Below are positions 19,553 through 30,900 of a DNA stretch of 64,000 bases, one piece after another. Positions within the stretch are counted from its first letter, which is position 1, and each line of letters begins with the position of its first letter. The notes below the pieces were generated by a model that had not been told where the DNA came from, ran no database searches, and saw only the letters and a program-made list of their open reading frames with translations. Source of the stretch: Delphinus delphis. Taxonomy: Eukaryota; Chordata; Mammalia; Artiodactyla; Delphinidae. Position numbers and translations under genes: made by a program. The DNA is taken from positions 14,501,958-14,565,957 of the forward strand of contig NC_082694.2 of the NCBI RefSeq assembly GCF_949987515.2, given 5' to 3'.

Positions 19553-19600
19553 AACCACCCATCCATCTATCCATCCATCCATGCACGCACGCATCCATTC
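19553..19600. repeat. (ATCC)n/(ACGC)n short tandem repeat
   Basis: CATC-type tetranucleotide units with an ACGC interruption. A SINE end fragment (GACCACTGGACCGCCAGGGA) follows at about 19650-19670. Confidence 0.85.
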
Positions 19601-19639
19601 ATGCCGGACCTCGCGGCTTCTTGGCCCTCAGCCTTGAAA

Positions 19640-19677
19640 GCGCAGAATCCTGACCACTGGACCGCCAGGGAATTCCC
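19640..19677 (-). mobile_element. CHR SINE end fragment (antisense)
   Basis: Only the tRNA-derived end is recognisable: GACCACTGGACCGCCAGGGA plus ATTCCC. The rest is lost or was never inserted. Confidence 0.65.
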
Positions 19678-19679
19678 AA

Positions 19680-20530
19680 CGCAAGGCTTTTTTAAACAGT
19701 GGATCCCGACCCCTTAGAGAGTCATGAAATCAATTGTTTTGACGAGCATTAACCAAATAATAAAAAATATCAGAGCGCACCACACATAAGCATTAAATAT
19801 ATAGTTCTGATGAGTCTCTCTCTCTGAGAAAATACACAGAAGCAGCACAAATAGATCCTTGGGCTCTACCACCTTAGTGTGTCACGGTGATGACAAGACC
19901 ATTCGTCCTCTGTTCCTCCTCGGCAAAGCTGGGTGTTCACGCCCCACTCCACCAGCAGCCTGGGCAGAGCTGTTACCGGGCCCCTCTTTCCGGTCACACA
20001 CTATTCACTTGGTCAGAGGGTCCCAGGCAACCACAGGGTGAGTATGAGGGGCAGGAACCTGTAAACATTAACCCGATTCCCCCCTTAGAAACTGGGGACA
20101 GTGCCCAGCCGCCTCCTCTTCTCACACTGCCGGTGGCCCAGAAACAGGATGAGATGGTGACAAAGATACCTGCTTAAATTCTTCACATGCAGACCCTCAG
20201 CAAATACAGACAGCGATGTTCTCTTACCTCCATACTCCCTCCCTCCTACCTCTGGCACCTGTCACATTTATACAGACTGGTTCCACAAAACACTTTTCAA
20301 ATGTGCATTTCTTTTTAATTTTTAAAAATATACACAGGAGAAGCCATGTGTTTTACATAGGAATACACACATTAACAAAGCATTTCTTATAGTTTTCCAA
20401 AACTCTATTGTATCAGTCTGAAATTTATAAATTAAATATATCAGAACCTTTTAAGTTAAAATGATATCCCTGAAACTACTGGATATGCTAGACTTTTCTC
20501 AAGATCGAATGAACAGAGAATGTGAATATG
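19680..20530. other. Spacer between the two convergent genes, no gene seen
   Basis: No domain-bearing frame or repeat is recognised. From about 20290 the sequence becomes AT-rich and resembles the downstream 3' UTR region, so the RMND5A transcript could extend slightly further than the AATAAA cluster suggests. Confidence 0.5.
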
Positions 20531-20547
20531 GTTTGTGTTAAATAAGG

Positions 20548-20594
20548 TTTATTGTTAGCTTTATTGCCTATAGTCTATAAGATGCAACTTTATT
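20548..20594 (-). other. RMND5A: Cluster of three poly(A) signals for RMND5A
   Basis: On the - strand AATAAA occurs at 20589-20594, 20560-20565 and 20548-20553 (seen as TTTATT on the + strand). Three exact hexamers in 47 bases strongly suggest a cleavage region just below, at about 20520-20540. Confidence 0.6.
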
Positions 20595-23500
20595 GTGCCT
20601 TTGCAAACAGGATACATTTCTTAAAAAAACTGATCAAAATTTTCCATACATATAGCTCTATATGATAGATTACAGTGCAACACTATTGTTACATAATTAT
20701 AGAAATACTATAGAACCCAAGAGCACAGGGTAAGCAAAAGAAATACAATCCTGAGCCATCTGAACAAGATGATTTGATGAATCCTTTTAGTATAAGTCTA
20801 GAAAACATGGAGGAGGGCAAAAAAATACATGCACACTGCAGTCAGGAGCAAAATACATTAAATACCTGTTCCTTGCTAGACACAGGTGGGGGTAATGGTG
20901 AATTTCAGACACATGCACACTCATTCACGCTCCCATTTTCTTCTCTTAGCTTCCCTCCCATCCCCGATACATTCACTCCCACCCCTTCCCCAAAGAAAAG
21001 ATCAGGCACTAAGTCCTCGTGAGCCCCACATCTGCCTTGCTGGAGAACATTAAAATAAGAGTGTAGGTCATCACCCATAACGTGAAACAAAGCATGTGCT
21101 ATAAGCCAGTTCCAGCTGCTTCTGCCTCTTTGGAAGTAAGTGAAGCATATGCTCACTACAGTATCAAACTGTAGAGGGAAATGTCTTGAAAACGAAACTG
21201 TTTTCTCTCCCTACGTCTTGAAGTAGAATCAACAGCGGAAAAACTCGCCCTAAAACTAATTGCCTCATCTGCTATTAAAATACATTTGTCATTCCATTTT
21301 TGGTATCTATTCAATTATCGTTAAGAACAGTTCATGAAGTTTGTACCTGCTTATGGTAAACACCACCGTGCTACATAAAACCTGCCACAGCTGGACAGGC
21401 TTACGAAGCACCAAACCTTCTGTTGTGTTCCTTGCTGACATGCCCCCAAGACCAGAGCATTCTGGTGTTACCAAAGATAATGTACGAAGAGTTAAGTAAT
21501 TAAAGGTATTTGGTCTGTGTCTTCACCTTACACATCCTAGTGATGAAATTAACCAAACATGCCTCCATGCCTTCCCTGAAAATAACCTGAGTCAGCTGAC
21601 TAAGTAGACTGGCCAGCCTGACTGTCAATCCACTTAATCAGAGGTTGAGCTGGAAAACCAGAGGGCTAATGTCTACCAGCAGCTTGTCTTGTGCAGATAA
21701 ACCAAAGTTCCTGGTTTTTGCAGTATCTACTGTTCCAAAGGCTGAAACCACTGAGGTGGAAAATAACTCACAGCGTAAAATATACTGAACTTAAACTGCA
21801 TAACCTGTGGGACTACCTGGAGAGAAAAAAGGATCCTCGTTCCCCCACAAAATGTGGCGTGGGGTTTAGTGTCTCTGTATACATCAGCTGCTACACAAAA
21901 ATCAAAACAAAAGATTTACTTCATAATCTCCTTAGTTTCAATCAAATGCTCATTCACCCACAAAATACTCACACACCCTATGAATATGAGGTGGCTCTTT
22001 TCTTCAAAATTTTAAAAATCAAGAGGCACCAATACCCGTTCATTTATGTATTAGAAGCATCTTATGATCACCACTAAAGCAACAGAAATGGCATTTGTGA
22101 TGATCACACAAAGGAGAAAAAAAGATCAAAAGACAACCTTAGCCACTGCACTTCAGATGGTACTTGAAAGCACAGATGCTCTAAATCAGAATCTAAGAAT
22201 CTGATAAGGTTTTACTGGTTTAGCATAGTCCCATGGCCTCTGTCCATGACTGGTAAATGGAAATGGTTTCCTAAAGAAATTTAAGAAACCACTCTGGAAT
22301 TCTGTTTTCAATGGACGTAACTAGTCTGACTGTAAAAACCTTGGCTCTTTTTCACGACCTTTTGCAGGAGGAAGCAGAGAGCGACGAAGCGCATCCTCCC
22401 GCACTGCTGACTGACGGCCTCAGTAATGACATGGTCCTGACACCATTGGTGAAGGTGTTTCTAGAGCAGAAAGGACAGCACGTTGTATTTCAGCATCTTT
22501 GGTTAAGGTCTGGCCTCTTCAAATCCACCTCTCTCCTTCACATTTAGTCACCAGTGAATTTGAAGTCCATGCATTTAATTAAAGAAGGTTAGAAGACATC
22601 ATTTGCATGTTAAATTGTCAGATCAATAGAGTTTCAAATTTTTGGCCCTAACCCTGCCCAGTGGGACCACAAGGACCTCGCACAGGAAGCTGTAAAATCC
22701 AATGCTTCCATTAAAGCATATTCTTTCTAAAGTTTCATGAGCTGCACAGAAAACTGTCAGCAGGATTTCCATCACGGGGAGAGGGACAAAGCAGAGCTCT
22801 CTCCTGATTTTCTCCTTGAAACTGGCCTGAGCCAGCTGTGTGAAGTGTCTGGCCGCCAATAGACATTTACCACCAGCCTCTGGAGCAATGTCTGTATTGT
22901 CCCAACCTTATGTAAAGCCTAAATGTTGTGCAGGTATTTGAGGTGGAAAGGTGAGAGGAAGTTGTAACTAAAACTAAAACTACATCTGGCCTAGCGAGAA
23001 AAAGGTAAAAAAAAAAAAAAAAAAGACACTCTGGGTTTCATTCAAAGGAAAAAATACATAATAAAGCAATTTTACATCCTCGGCCAGAGTGTCGCCTGGA
23101 GTTCTCTACCTTCTCCTGGAGTCCAGGGAGCTTCTCTCTGCTCCCTTCCTTCACTGTGTTAGTGGACAGAGGGTGCCAACAGGAAAGCCATGAGGCTGAG
23201 CCGGAGGCTGGGCACGGCGGGCGGCTCGGCAGGCCAATCGATCCCTGGCTAAGCTCCCCAGCACACAGTACCTCCTGCCATCAGCCTGATCACACACAGC
23301 AATCAAGCAGTACCCCTTTCCTTTACAAACAAATCCCCGTTCCCTCAGGTGAACATTTCAGGATAAACCAGCCAGGCTAGGATACACTACAGCAAATGCT
23401 GCCCATTTCCAATTAACTTAGCACCAAATCTGGTATCTCCCTCCCCCGCAAATGAAGTCAATCTGCAGTTTAAAATGTGAAGCGTCACGTTTCTCTTTGC

Positions 23501-24000
23501 TTCTGTGTTTTCTTCTTTCTTCATTTTCTCATGAAAGTTTTCCTCTATTGGTATTCAGTTCCATGTCAGACGACACAGAGTTGCAAAGTATTTGGTGATT
23601 TCCATATGACATTCTTCTCAAAATGAAGTAACTTCATGGGTTTAAGTCAGAATTATGTCCACAGAAGTCTTTTCCACGTAGTTCAGCATCCAGAGAAAGA
23701 CTCTTACGCATGGCTATTTCTGGACAGTGCATTAAATGAAGATACCTCACAAGAGAAAAGATCATTATCTGTATCCATGAGAATAATATACAGATTCACA
23801 GTCAGTGAGATGATATGCTTTGCAGAAGAGAGGCATTGAACAGTATACTATTCAAATATAAAAACAGCAATGAACATATTCTGCACTACAGAAAATCTGT
23901 TAGCTTCTAAGTTTAAGGGTTGAAAGTGATGAGTCTGGTAACTGCATTTTAGGACCGGAACATGCTTCTTCCCCTCCAGATACACAATGTTTGATGCTGG

Positions 24001-24052
24001 TGCACATATATATATACACACACACATATATATATATATACATACACGCAAC
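24001..24052. repeat. (TA/CA)n microsatellite in the 3' UTR
   Basis: Mixed ATATAT and ACACAC units. On the transcribed - strand this reads as alternating TA/TG. Confidence 0.9.
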
Positions 24053-24926
24053 ACTGTGCCTGCAATGATATACAAACGCAATATAAACAGCCAAGTCCTG
24101 AAAGCAGATTTGACAGAAGAGGGCTACCAAGACCAAGAGAGCAAATATCAACTTAAGAACACTTCTAACGTCACAATTTTGTTTTATTGAACACTCTTTT
24201 AAAACAAGCACCTCTTGGCAATAAAAGCAAAGAAACAATAGTACTGCTTCCACTCTGTTCTAGTGGAAGACTGCTCACACCAACCTGCTAATAAATTGGT
24301 GATGGAATTTTATAACAGGCAGCCTGCTGGGGCTACAAGCAGACCTCAGATGCAGGTCTGCTGACTACTTGGTGAGAGCTGGAGCAGAGGAAAACATCAA
24401 AAAGCAAATTTGGAATCTATCACAGCTCTCTTCCTTAAGCAAAAAGACCCCTGCAAATTAGTTTCATAACCACAATTCAGTTTTTCAAACTTTTTCTGAA
24501 GAATTTTCATTTAATTATGTACACATAACAGGAAATAAAACTTTTTCACAAACATTCTCAAGGCTTACAGTTATCAGGAGAATGACAAAAGTAAAAGCAG
24601 GAGAGATATTAAACACATGGCAGGAAGGTAAATTTCTGTTTCTGCTCTTAAAAAGTAAAAAAATCACCATATAATTAAGTACAAAAACCTGCATTGAATG
24701 ACAACTGCTGGTGTATTTACTTGATCAGAAATGAAGACCAAGAATATAATAAAGCCCTATGATAATATTCATCTGGAGCACTCCCCTCAGTGTGTACACA
24801 CTAAAATGTTGGCAAAGTTTCCGGAGCATTAGCTTATATAAACATGGGAGTCCTTGGTTAGCTGCATTAAATGGAACGTTCTCTCGATTCAGTTTCACTT
24901 ACAAATTGCAAACTAAAGTTATTTCT

Positions 24927-24990
24927 TCAGAAAAATATCTGTTTGGCATCCCCTGGACTTTGTTCCATTGGACAATATGGACATTTTAAT
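24927..24990 (-). CDS. RMND5A: RMND5A exon 9 coding part (end of RING, stop)
   Basis: After TTTAG the exon gives the last base of K371, then [20 protein letters not shown] and TGA (stop at 24927-24929). C374 and C377 are the last zinc-binding pair of the RING. The frame continues exactly from exon 8, which ends with two bases of the split Lys codon. Confidence 0.96.
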
Positions 24991-27900
24991 CTAAAGACAA
25001 GAAAGAAAACATTAAATCAAGGAACAGGATCAGTACTGAGCATTCAATTTTTATCTAGTTATAGAGTCTTTAACAATTACACACACACACACACACACAC
25101 ACGTCTGTTTTTTGCTTTGAGGATTAACTGTGCTTTCCCTTAATGTAACAGCCAAGCTTTGAAGGGTCACAAAGAAACACCTTCCAAGCCAGACGCTAAA
25201 CTCCAAGGCTCTTCTTCAGTGGAAATCAGTGAAAACTATTTTGAAAACAAAGACAACTGTTCTGAAAATTGCTTTCGGGGTTTCAGAAGTAAATCCAATT
25301 TTTCTTCTCCAAGGTTTAGCTTATACCTATCTCAAAATGACTTTCAGAGGTACTGGTGTCACAATCCACTCACATGCAGCAACCCTGATGCCAGCTGCTA
25401 AGCCTACAAGGCACGCAGCCTACCCAGAGCCGCCTACGTGCCCTGGCGTGGCACACAATACCCTGCAGTGGCACGTGAAACCAGCATGGTCTGAACCACG
25501 ACCAAGCTCTGGCTTCAAGTCACCACCTACCTGCACTCCCAGGGTTTCTGGGAAGAACATGAACTGCTCCAGGGCCTTCTCTTAAAAGAAAGACTTCACC
25601 ATAATGGGTCTGAAATGAACTCCAATGAGAAATTTTCCAGCTGCCTTAGCTAGAAATAGGGTTTTGAGACTGTATTTTTAAGTTTGGGTTCATTATGTAT
25701 AGAAATTATAAATGTATATACCTGTTGAATTACAATTCTACAAATTTATAAATCACATATAGATACGGTAATTCACTTTATAGTAACAAAAGTTCAATGT
25801 TCATCATCAGGGAGCCGGTTAAATAAATCATCACATTTCCATATGACAGAATAATCTACAGCTTTAAAAAAGAACGAGGGCTCTTTCTACACCATAAAAA
25901 AATCTCCAAGGTGTACCACTAAGTGAAAAAAAGCAAAGTTCAGAACAGTGTATAGTATGCTACCATTTGTGTAAAAGGGAGGGGAAGGGCTGGGATGACA
26001 ATGTACCACCCACCCAAAAAGTTAAGAGTTAAAGATCACGGTTATAAATCTAATCAATAAATTCATGAACAAAGACTAATAAAGACTGAGAAAAGATACC
26101 ACCCACTAAACTAAATAAGTAGTTAAGAAATCTATTTCTTTCTAAATTCTAGCTACATTTATTTATCCTTGTTACTTATCTTCCCACTAAGTTCCAAAAG
26201 AGTATTTGTTTCTTTCTTTTTTTTTTTTTTTTTACTGCCACTGAAAAAGTCAGACACTTACTTGCTACCATTAAACATTTTATTCAGGGCATCTCTTGAT
26301 ATAATGTGACCACAGACCAATTTCATGGGTGGATTGTTATCTGTGGTTTGCTGACGAAGAATAGGACAGGCAAATATTGAGTGATACCAGCACTTTTTAC
26401 CAAGGTCCACTTCAATCTGTTTTTAAAAAAAGGTAAAAGGCTCAAGTTATATTACAGAAAACCATCCACATGTCAGAACGTACTCTGCAGCAAAGAACAT
26501 TTATCAAACCTACTCATCTGAAGGTAACTTTTTACAGCACTCTTCTAAACTAACCAAAGATGGACAGTCTTTGGGATTCAAAGTATTACCTCACAATTCT
26601 AAATTATTTTTAACACTACGTATCAAACCAAATTCTGCTGCCTGAGAGCAAGAGTCAAAGGCAAGGCAACACTCTAGAAGTCAAATGCTCTTGAAAATCC
26701 ATCAGCAAATATCGAAGAGTAAACCCGCGAGACTCCTGACTGTTTTTACAGCACCCTTAGCTAGGTGATGCAATTCAGCGTGATAATTCCTTTAAAGGCA
26801 GACTAAACATTGTTTACTGCTGTGTGGGCTTCAGATCCAGATCTTTTCCATGTTTTATGTGTAACTGTCCAGAGAAACTACCTGAAACAAGGGCTTTAAA
26901 TTAAAGTTCAGCAGGAGAATTCGCAACCCATCCATCTGAGCTCACAGCACTTGTATCAGCTCTCTCTCTTTGCAGTGAACAAAACAAAAGCTATGAAACC
27001 ACCTTAGCATAGTGGTTAGCACAGCACAGAGGCTCCACAAACATGAGTTCTTACTGTTTTCTTTCCTTTTAAACCTAAAATGGCTGTATCAACATAATAG
27101 TCTATTGCTCAGATTCTTTCAAGAAAGGTGGCAAAGGGTAACAATAATCCCGAGAAAAAATGACCAGATCATCCCCCCCACCGCCCTCCCCGCAACTGTT
27201 TTATCACCCTGACACACGGGCTTTGGGTGAATTCAGATTTCAGTGTGCTTTGCTCTAGTGCGCAAGTGTCAAAGATACTGACAATACACCTGGGAAACTG
27301 CCAGGTTCTTGCAGGCACCTGCCTCAGCAAAGCGAGTGAAGACTCAAGTTCGTTTCACTTGCTCAGATGAGCAGCAGCCATGCAGGGTCCTGCTCGTGTC
27401 CCGACCACGCTCAGGACTGGCAGTGCACCTGCGCCTTTAATCAGGACAGATCTCTGAGAAGCTGGGGCAACCAACCGACAGTTACCAGCTGGAAGAACAG
27501 GGTAATTGCAGATAAACCTGCGCACAGGGGTGGCAGAAAAAAAGCAAAAAGCCAAATGCATATTTTGGCCCTTTAGGATCTGTGACCAAGTCAAGACAGG
27601 AATGGTAATTCCCGTCAAAGTTTCAGTGCCTACTGTCAGAGGCCTGATGGACACATACACACACGATGACCTTTGTTATTGCTCCATGTCATAACCACAA
27701 CGGCAACAAAACCTGACTACCTACTATGTGTCCTATATTATTCTAAGCATCCCTCTGTTACCTCCAGCCTTTAATAGCCCCATAAAGAGAAGGACGGTCC
27801 CCATTTCAGAGACGGACAAACCACTGCTTTGAGAAGTTACAGAGCTGGCAAGTGACTGGAGCAGATATTTAAAACCATGGCCCAGTCCATGACAACGGTG

Positions 27901-30900
27901 GACACACAGCACGGGAGGGCCACTGATGACCGCAGATGTCACTGCGACGACCTTTAACAGCTATACACTTATTTTAACTGGTATTAGAAAAATATAACCA
28001 GCACAAGCCCATGATCTCATAAATATCAATGTTCCAGACAAAACTAAATCAAGTGGACTCCCTGCTTTCATATTTTAAAAAGCTAAGTACCTGCACTTAG
28101 AACATACCACACGCTACAGTATATCCACCCTCCCCACTTCTGATGCTTTCCTTCATTAGCTGTCACTGCCACTCTAAGTCAAAATGGTAAGAAAGATCTT
28201 CCAGCGCCTCCAAAATGTACTAGCTCCCCACTTCTACTGTTTAATCATGTCTACATACACATAAAAGAACCCCTGTCAAAAGGCTACAGTAATGTTCCCT
28301 GACTAAAAGGCAAGACAGGCATTTAAAATCCTTAACATCCACGTTCTTCTAATGACAGGAGAGGTAATAACTAACAGAAAATGGCACTCACAGGTAATTC
28401 ATCTTTCTGGTTCCAAACTCCAGTGCACTGCCTCTGTTCGATCACAGCTTTGATATTAATTAAAGCTGGCAGTGCCACACAACCTGCTGAGAAACTGGGA
28501 AGGCAGAAGAGGAAATGTTAATGCCAGGCCAGGTGTCAGAAAGCTTGGTCCTAGGAAACGTCAACTCCTCCAGACTCCGTGCTATGTGCAGAGGACCCTG
28601 GCCATTGGATTCAAAGCATTACAAAGCCCCCTATTTTGCGTGCGTGCACGCACACACACAGTCTTAGTTTACAAAACCACCAGATTTAATGAGCTCTGCC
28701 TACCAGTCATTAATGGCATTCTTTTTTTAAAATTATTTTATTTTATTTTATTTTTGGCTGCATTGGGTCTTTGTTGCTGTGCGTGGGCTTTCTCTAGTTG
28801 GGGCGAGCAGGGGCTACTCTTCATTGCAGTGGCTGGGTTTCTCACTGCAGTGGCTTCTCTTGTTGCGGAGCACGGGCTCTAGGCACGCAGGCTTCAGCAG
28901 TTGTGGCACGTGGGCTTCAGTAGTTGTGGCACGTGGGCTTCAGTAGTTGTGGCTCGCGAGCTCTAGAGTGCAGGCTCAGTAGTTGTGGTGCACAGGCTTA
29001 GTTGCTCCGCGGCATGCGGCATCTTCCTGGACCAGGGCTCGAACCCGTGTCCCCTGCGTTGGCAGGCGGATTCTCAACTACTGTGCCACCAGGGAAGTCT
29101 ATTAATGGCATTCTTAACATTAATGACACTCTGAAACATTTTCTTTCACAGTTCCTTCCAGACCCAGATCACCCCTGTACAGGGCAGAAGCACCTTTCTC
29201 ATCTAGAAGTGCTGGCGGTCAGCTCTCCACTGAGTCCCCTTCAGGACTGTCCTCATTTGGAGAAAGCGACCTGACCAGGGACACGTTCGATGACTGCTCC
29301 ACCTGAGGATACAAAAGTTGCACCAATTTGGGACAACTCCACAGGCCACTGCAGCTCCAGAGCTCCGCAGGGGTGGACTGAGGCCTCTGGTGAGACTGGA
29401 TCACAGTCCAGCTTCTCCCTCTGCCTGACCCTGCTGCTTTCATTCCCCACAGGAGCTGATCCCAGCACACTTCCTGCACGTGAGTCTCCGCTCATTTCAG
29501 AGGCTGTCCCAGAGAACCAGACCTGCAGCCCCACCACACCTTACACTTAACTGCACGAGTCTGTCTCCCCCGTTCAGGTGGAGCCCCTGTGGAATGCAGG
29601 CTGTGCCTTATTCATCTCTGTGTCTCACACAATGCCTGGCACGTAGCAGGGATTCAAAACACTGGAGGAGCCAAATAAATAGAAGAGCTAAAAAGGTTCT
29701 TTTTTCTTTTTGGCTGCGCAGCAAGGCACATGTAGGATCTTAGCTCCCCGACCAGGGATCGAACCTGCACCCCCTGCAGTGGAAGCAGAGTCCTAACCAC
29801 TGGACCGCCAGGGAAGTCCCCAAAAAGTTATATCTTAAAACTGGTTCTTAAGCCTTTTGGATCTCAGGACCCCTTTACCGGCTTAAACATTAAGGATCTC
29901 AAAGAGCATTTAATTTTGTGGGTTATACCTATCATTATTTATTGTATTAGAAATTAAAACTGAGAATTAAAATATTGATTAATTTACTTAAAAATAAAAA
30001 ACATGTTATAAATAACAGTCTCACAAAAAATAACTGTATTTTCCAAACCAAAAATAAACCTGTGAGAAGAGCAGCATTGCTTTACGTTTTTACAAATCTT
30101 TCTAACGTCTGGCTTAACAGAAGACAGCTGGATTCTTACGACTTCCTCCGCATTCAATCTGTTGCAATGTATTCTTTTGGTTGAAGTAAGTGAAAGAAAT
30201 CTAGCCTCGCACAGATGTGTAGCACTTACACCACCTTTTCAGGTAACTGTGGATAGTCTTCTTTAATGCCACACCAAAACTCAACAAATAGTAGTTTTGT
30301 TTTGTTTTGAATTTAGCTGCCCCGGGTCTTTGGTTGCAGCACGCGGGATCTTCAGTTGTAGCATGTGGAATCTTTAGTTGTGGCATGCAGGATCTAGTTC
30401 CCTGACCAGGGATTGAACCCAGCCCCCGCTCCCCCCGCTGCATTGGGAGCATGGAGTCTTAACCGCTGGACCACCAGGGAAGTCCCAACAAGTACTAGTT
30501 TTTTTAAATGTTAGTTGGAAAGTGGAATCTGAATCCTTGCCATTGTACTTTTCGTACCCTGCTCCACTAAAACCCAATGGTCTCGGACTCTGAATGAATC
30601 TTTTACTCATGCATGATTTTGTGAGATCTTACTGATCTTCCAAGTGTTAGCACATTTCATTATGTAATATCAAAAAATTCAAATTCATTATTATTACCAC
30701 CAATCTCATCAGAAATGTCTTTAAGCATTGGGGAACTGTCAAGCTCACAGTGGCCGGTTCAAGTTTTCCCAACTTTCTATTTTAGCTTACAATCTTGAAT
30801 TTTACCACTGGAGCAAAAGATACCACCAGTTGCTTTCCCTGACGCGACAAGCTTAATTCATTCATCTGAATAAATACCTGCCAAAAACCTGAGTCTGAGT

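Larger units (their letters stand above)
20530..24926 (-). other. RMND5A: Putative RMND5A 3' UTR
   Basis: Directly downstream (- strand) of the RMND5A stop codon lies about 4.4 kb that is AT-rich, has no recognisable SINE or L1 insertion and no intron-like features, in contrast to the repeat-laden flanks. Lack of insertions is what a selected 3' UTR would show. Three AATAAA signals cluster at the far end (20548-20594). A proximal AATAAA at 24183-24188 could give a short-UTR form. The length is an inference. Confidence 0.6.
24991..26261 (-). other. RMND5A: RMND5A intron 8
   Basis: 1271 bases. It contains a (CA)12 tract at 25079-25102 and an old L1 3' fragment on the + strand at about 25780-25990 (recognised by 'aaagttcagaacagtgtata' and 'gtatgctaccatttgtgtaa'). 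Confidence 0.8.

Noticed and set aside
22311..22547. 78-codon + strand frame in the putative RMND5A 3' UTR
   Set aside because: No domain, no splice context and antisense to the 3' UTR; length is within chance expectation.
27355..27660. 101-codon - strand frame in RMND5A intron 7
   Set aside because: In sense orientation with the gene but without matching splice sites or similarity to RMND5A. The flanking exons already join in frame without it.
28889..28960. Regular repeats resembling a CRISPR array
   Set aside because: Units are contiguous without unique spacers and sit inside a SINE in vertebrate DNA.
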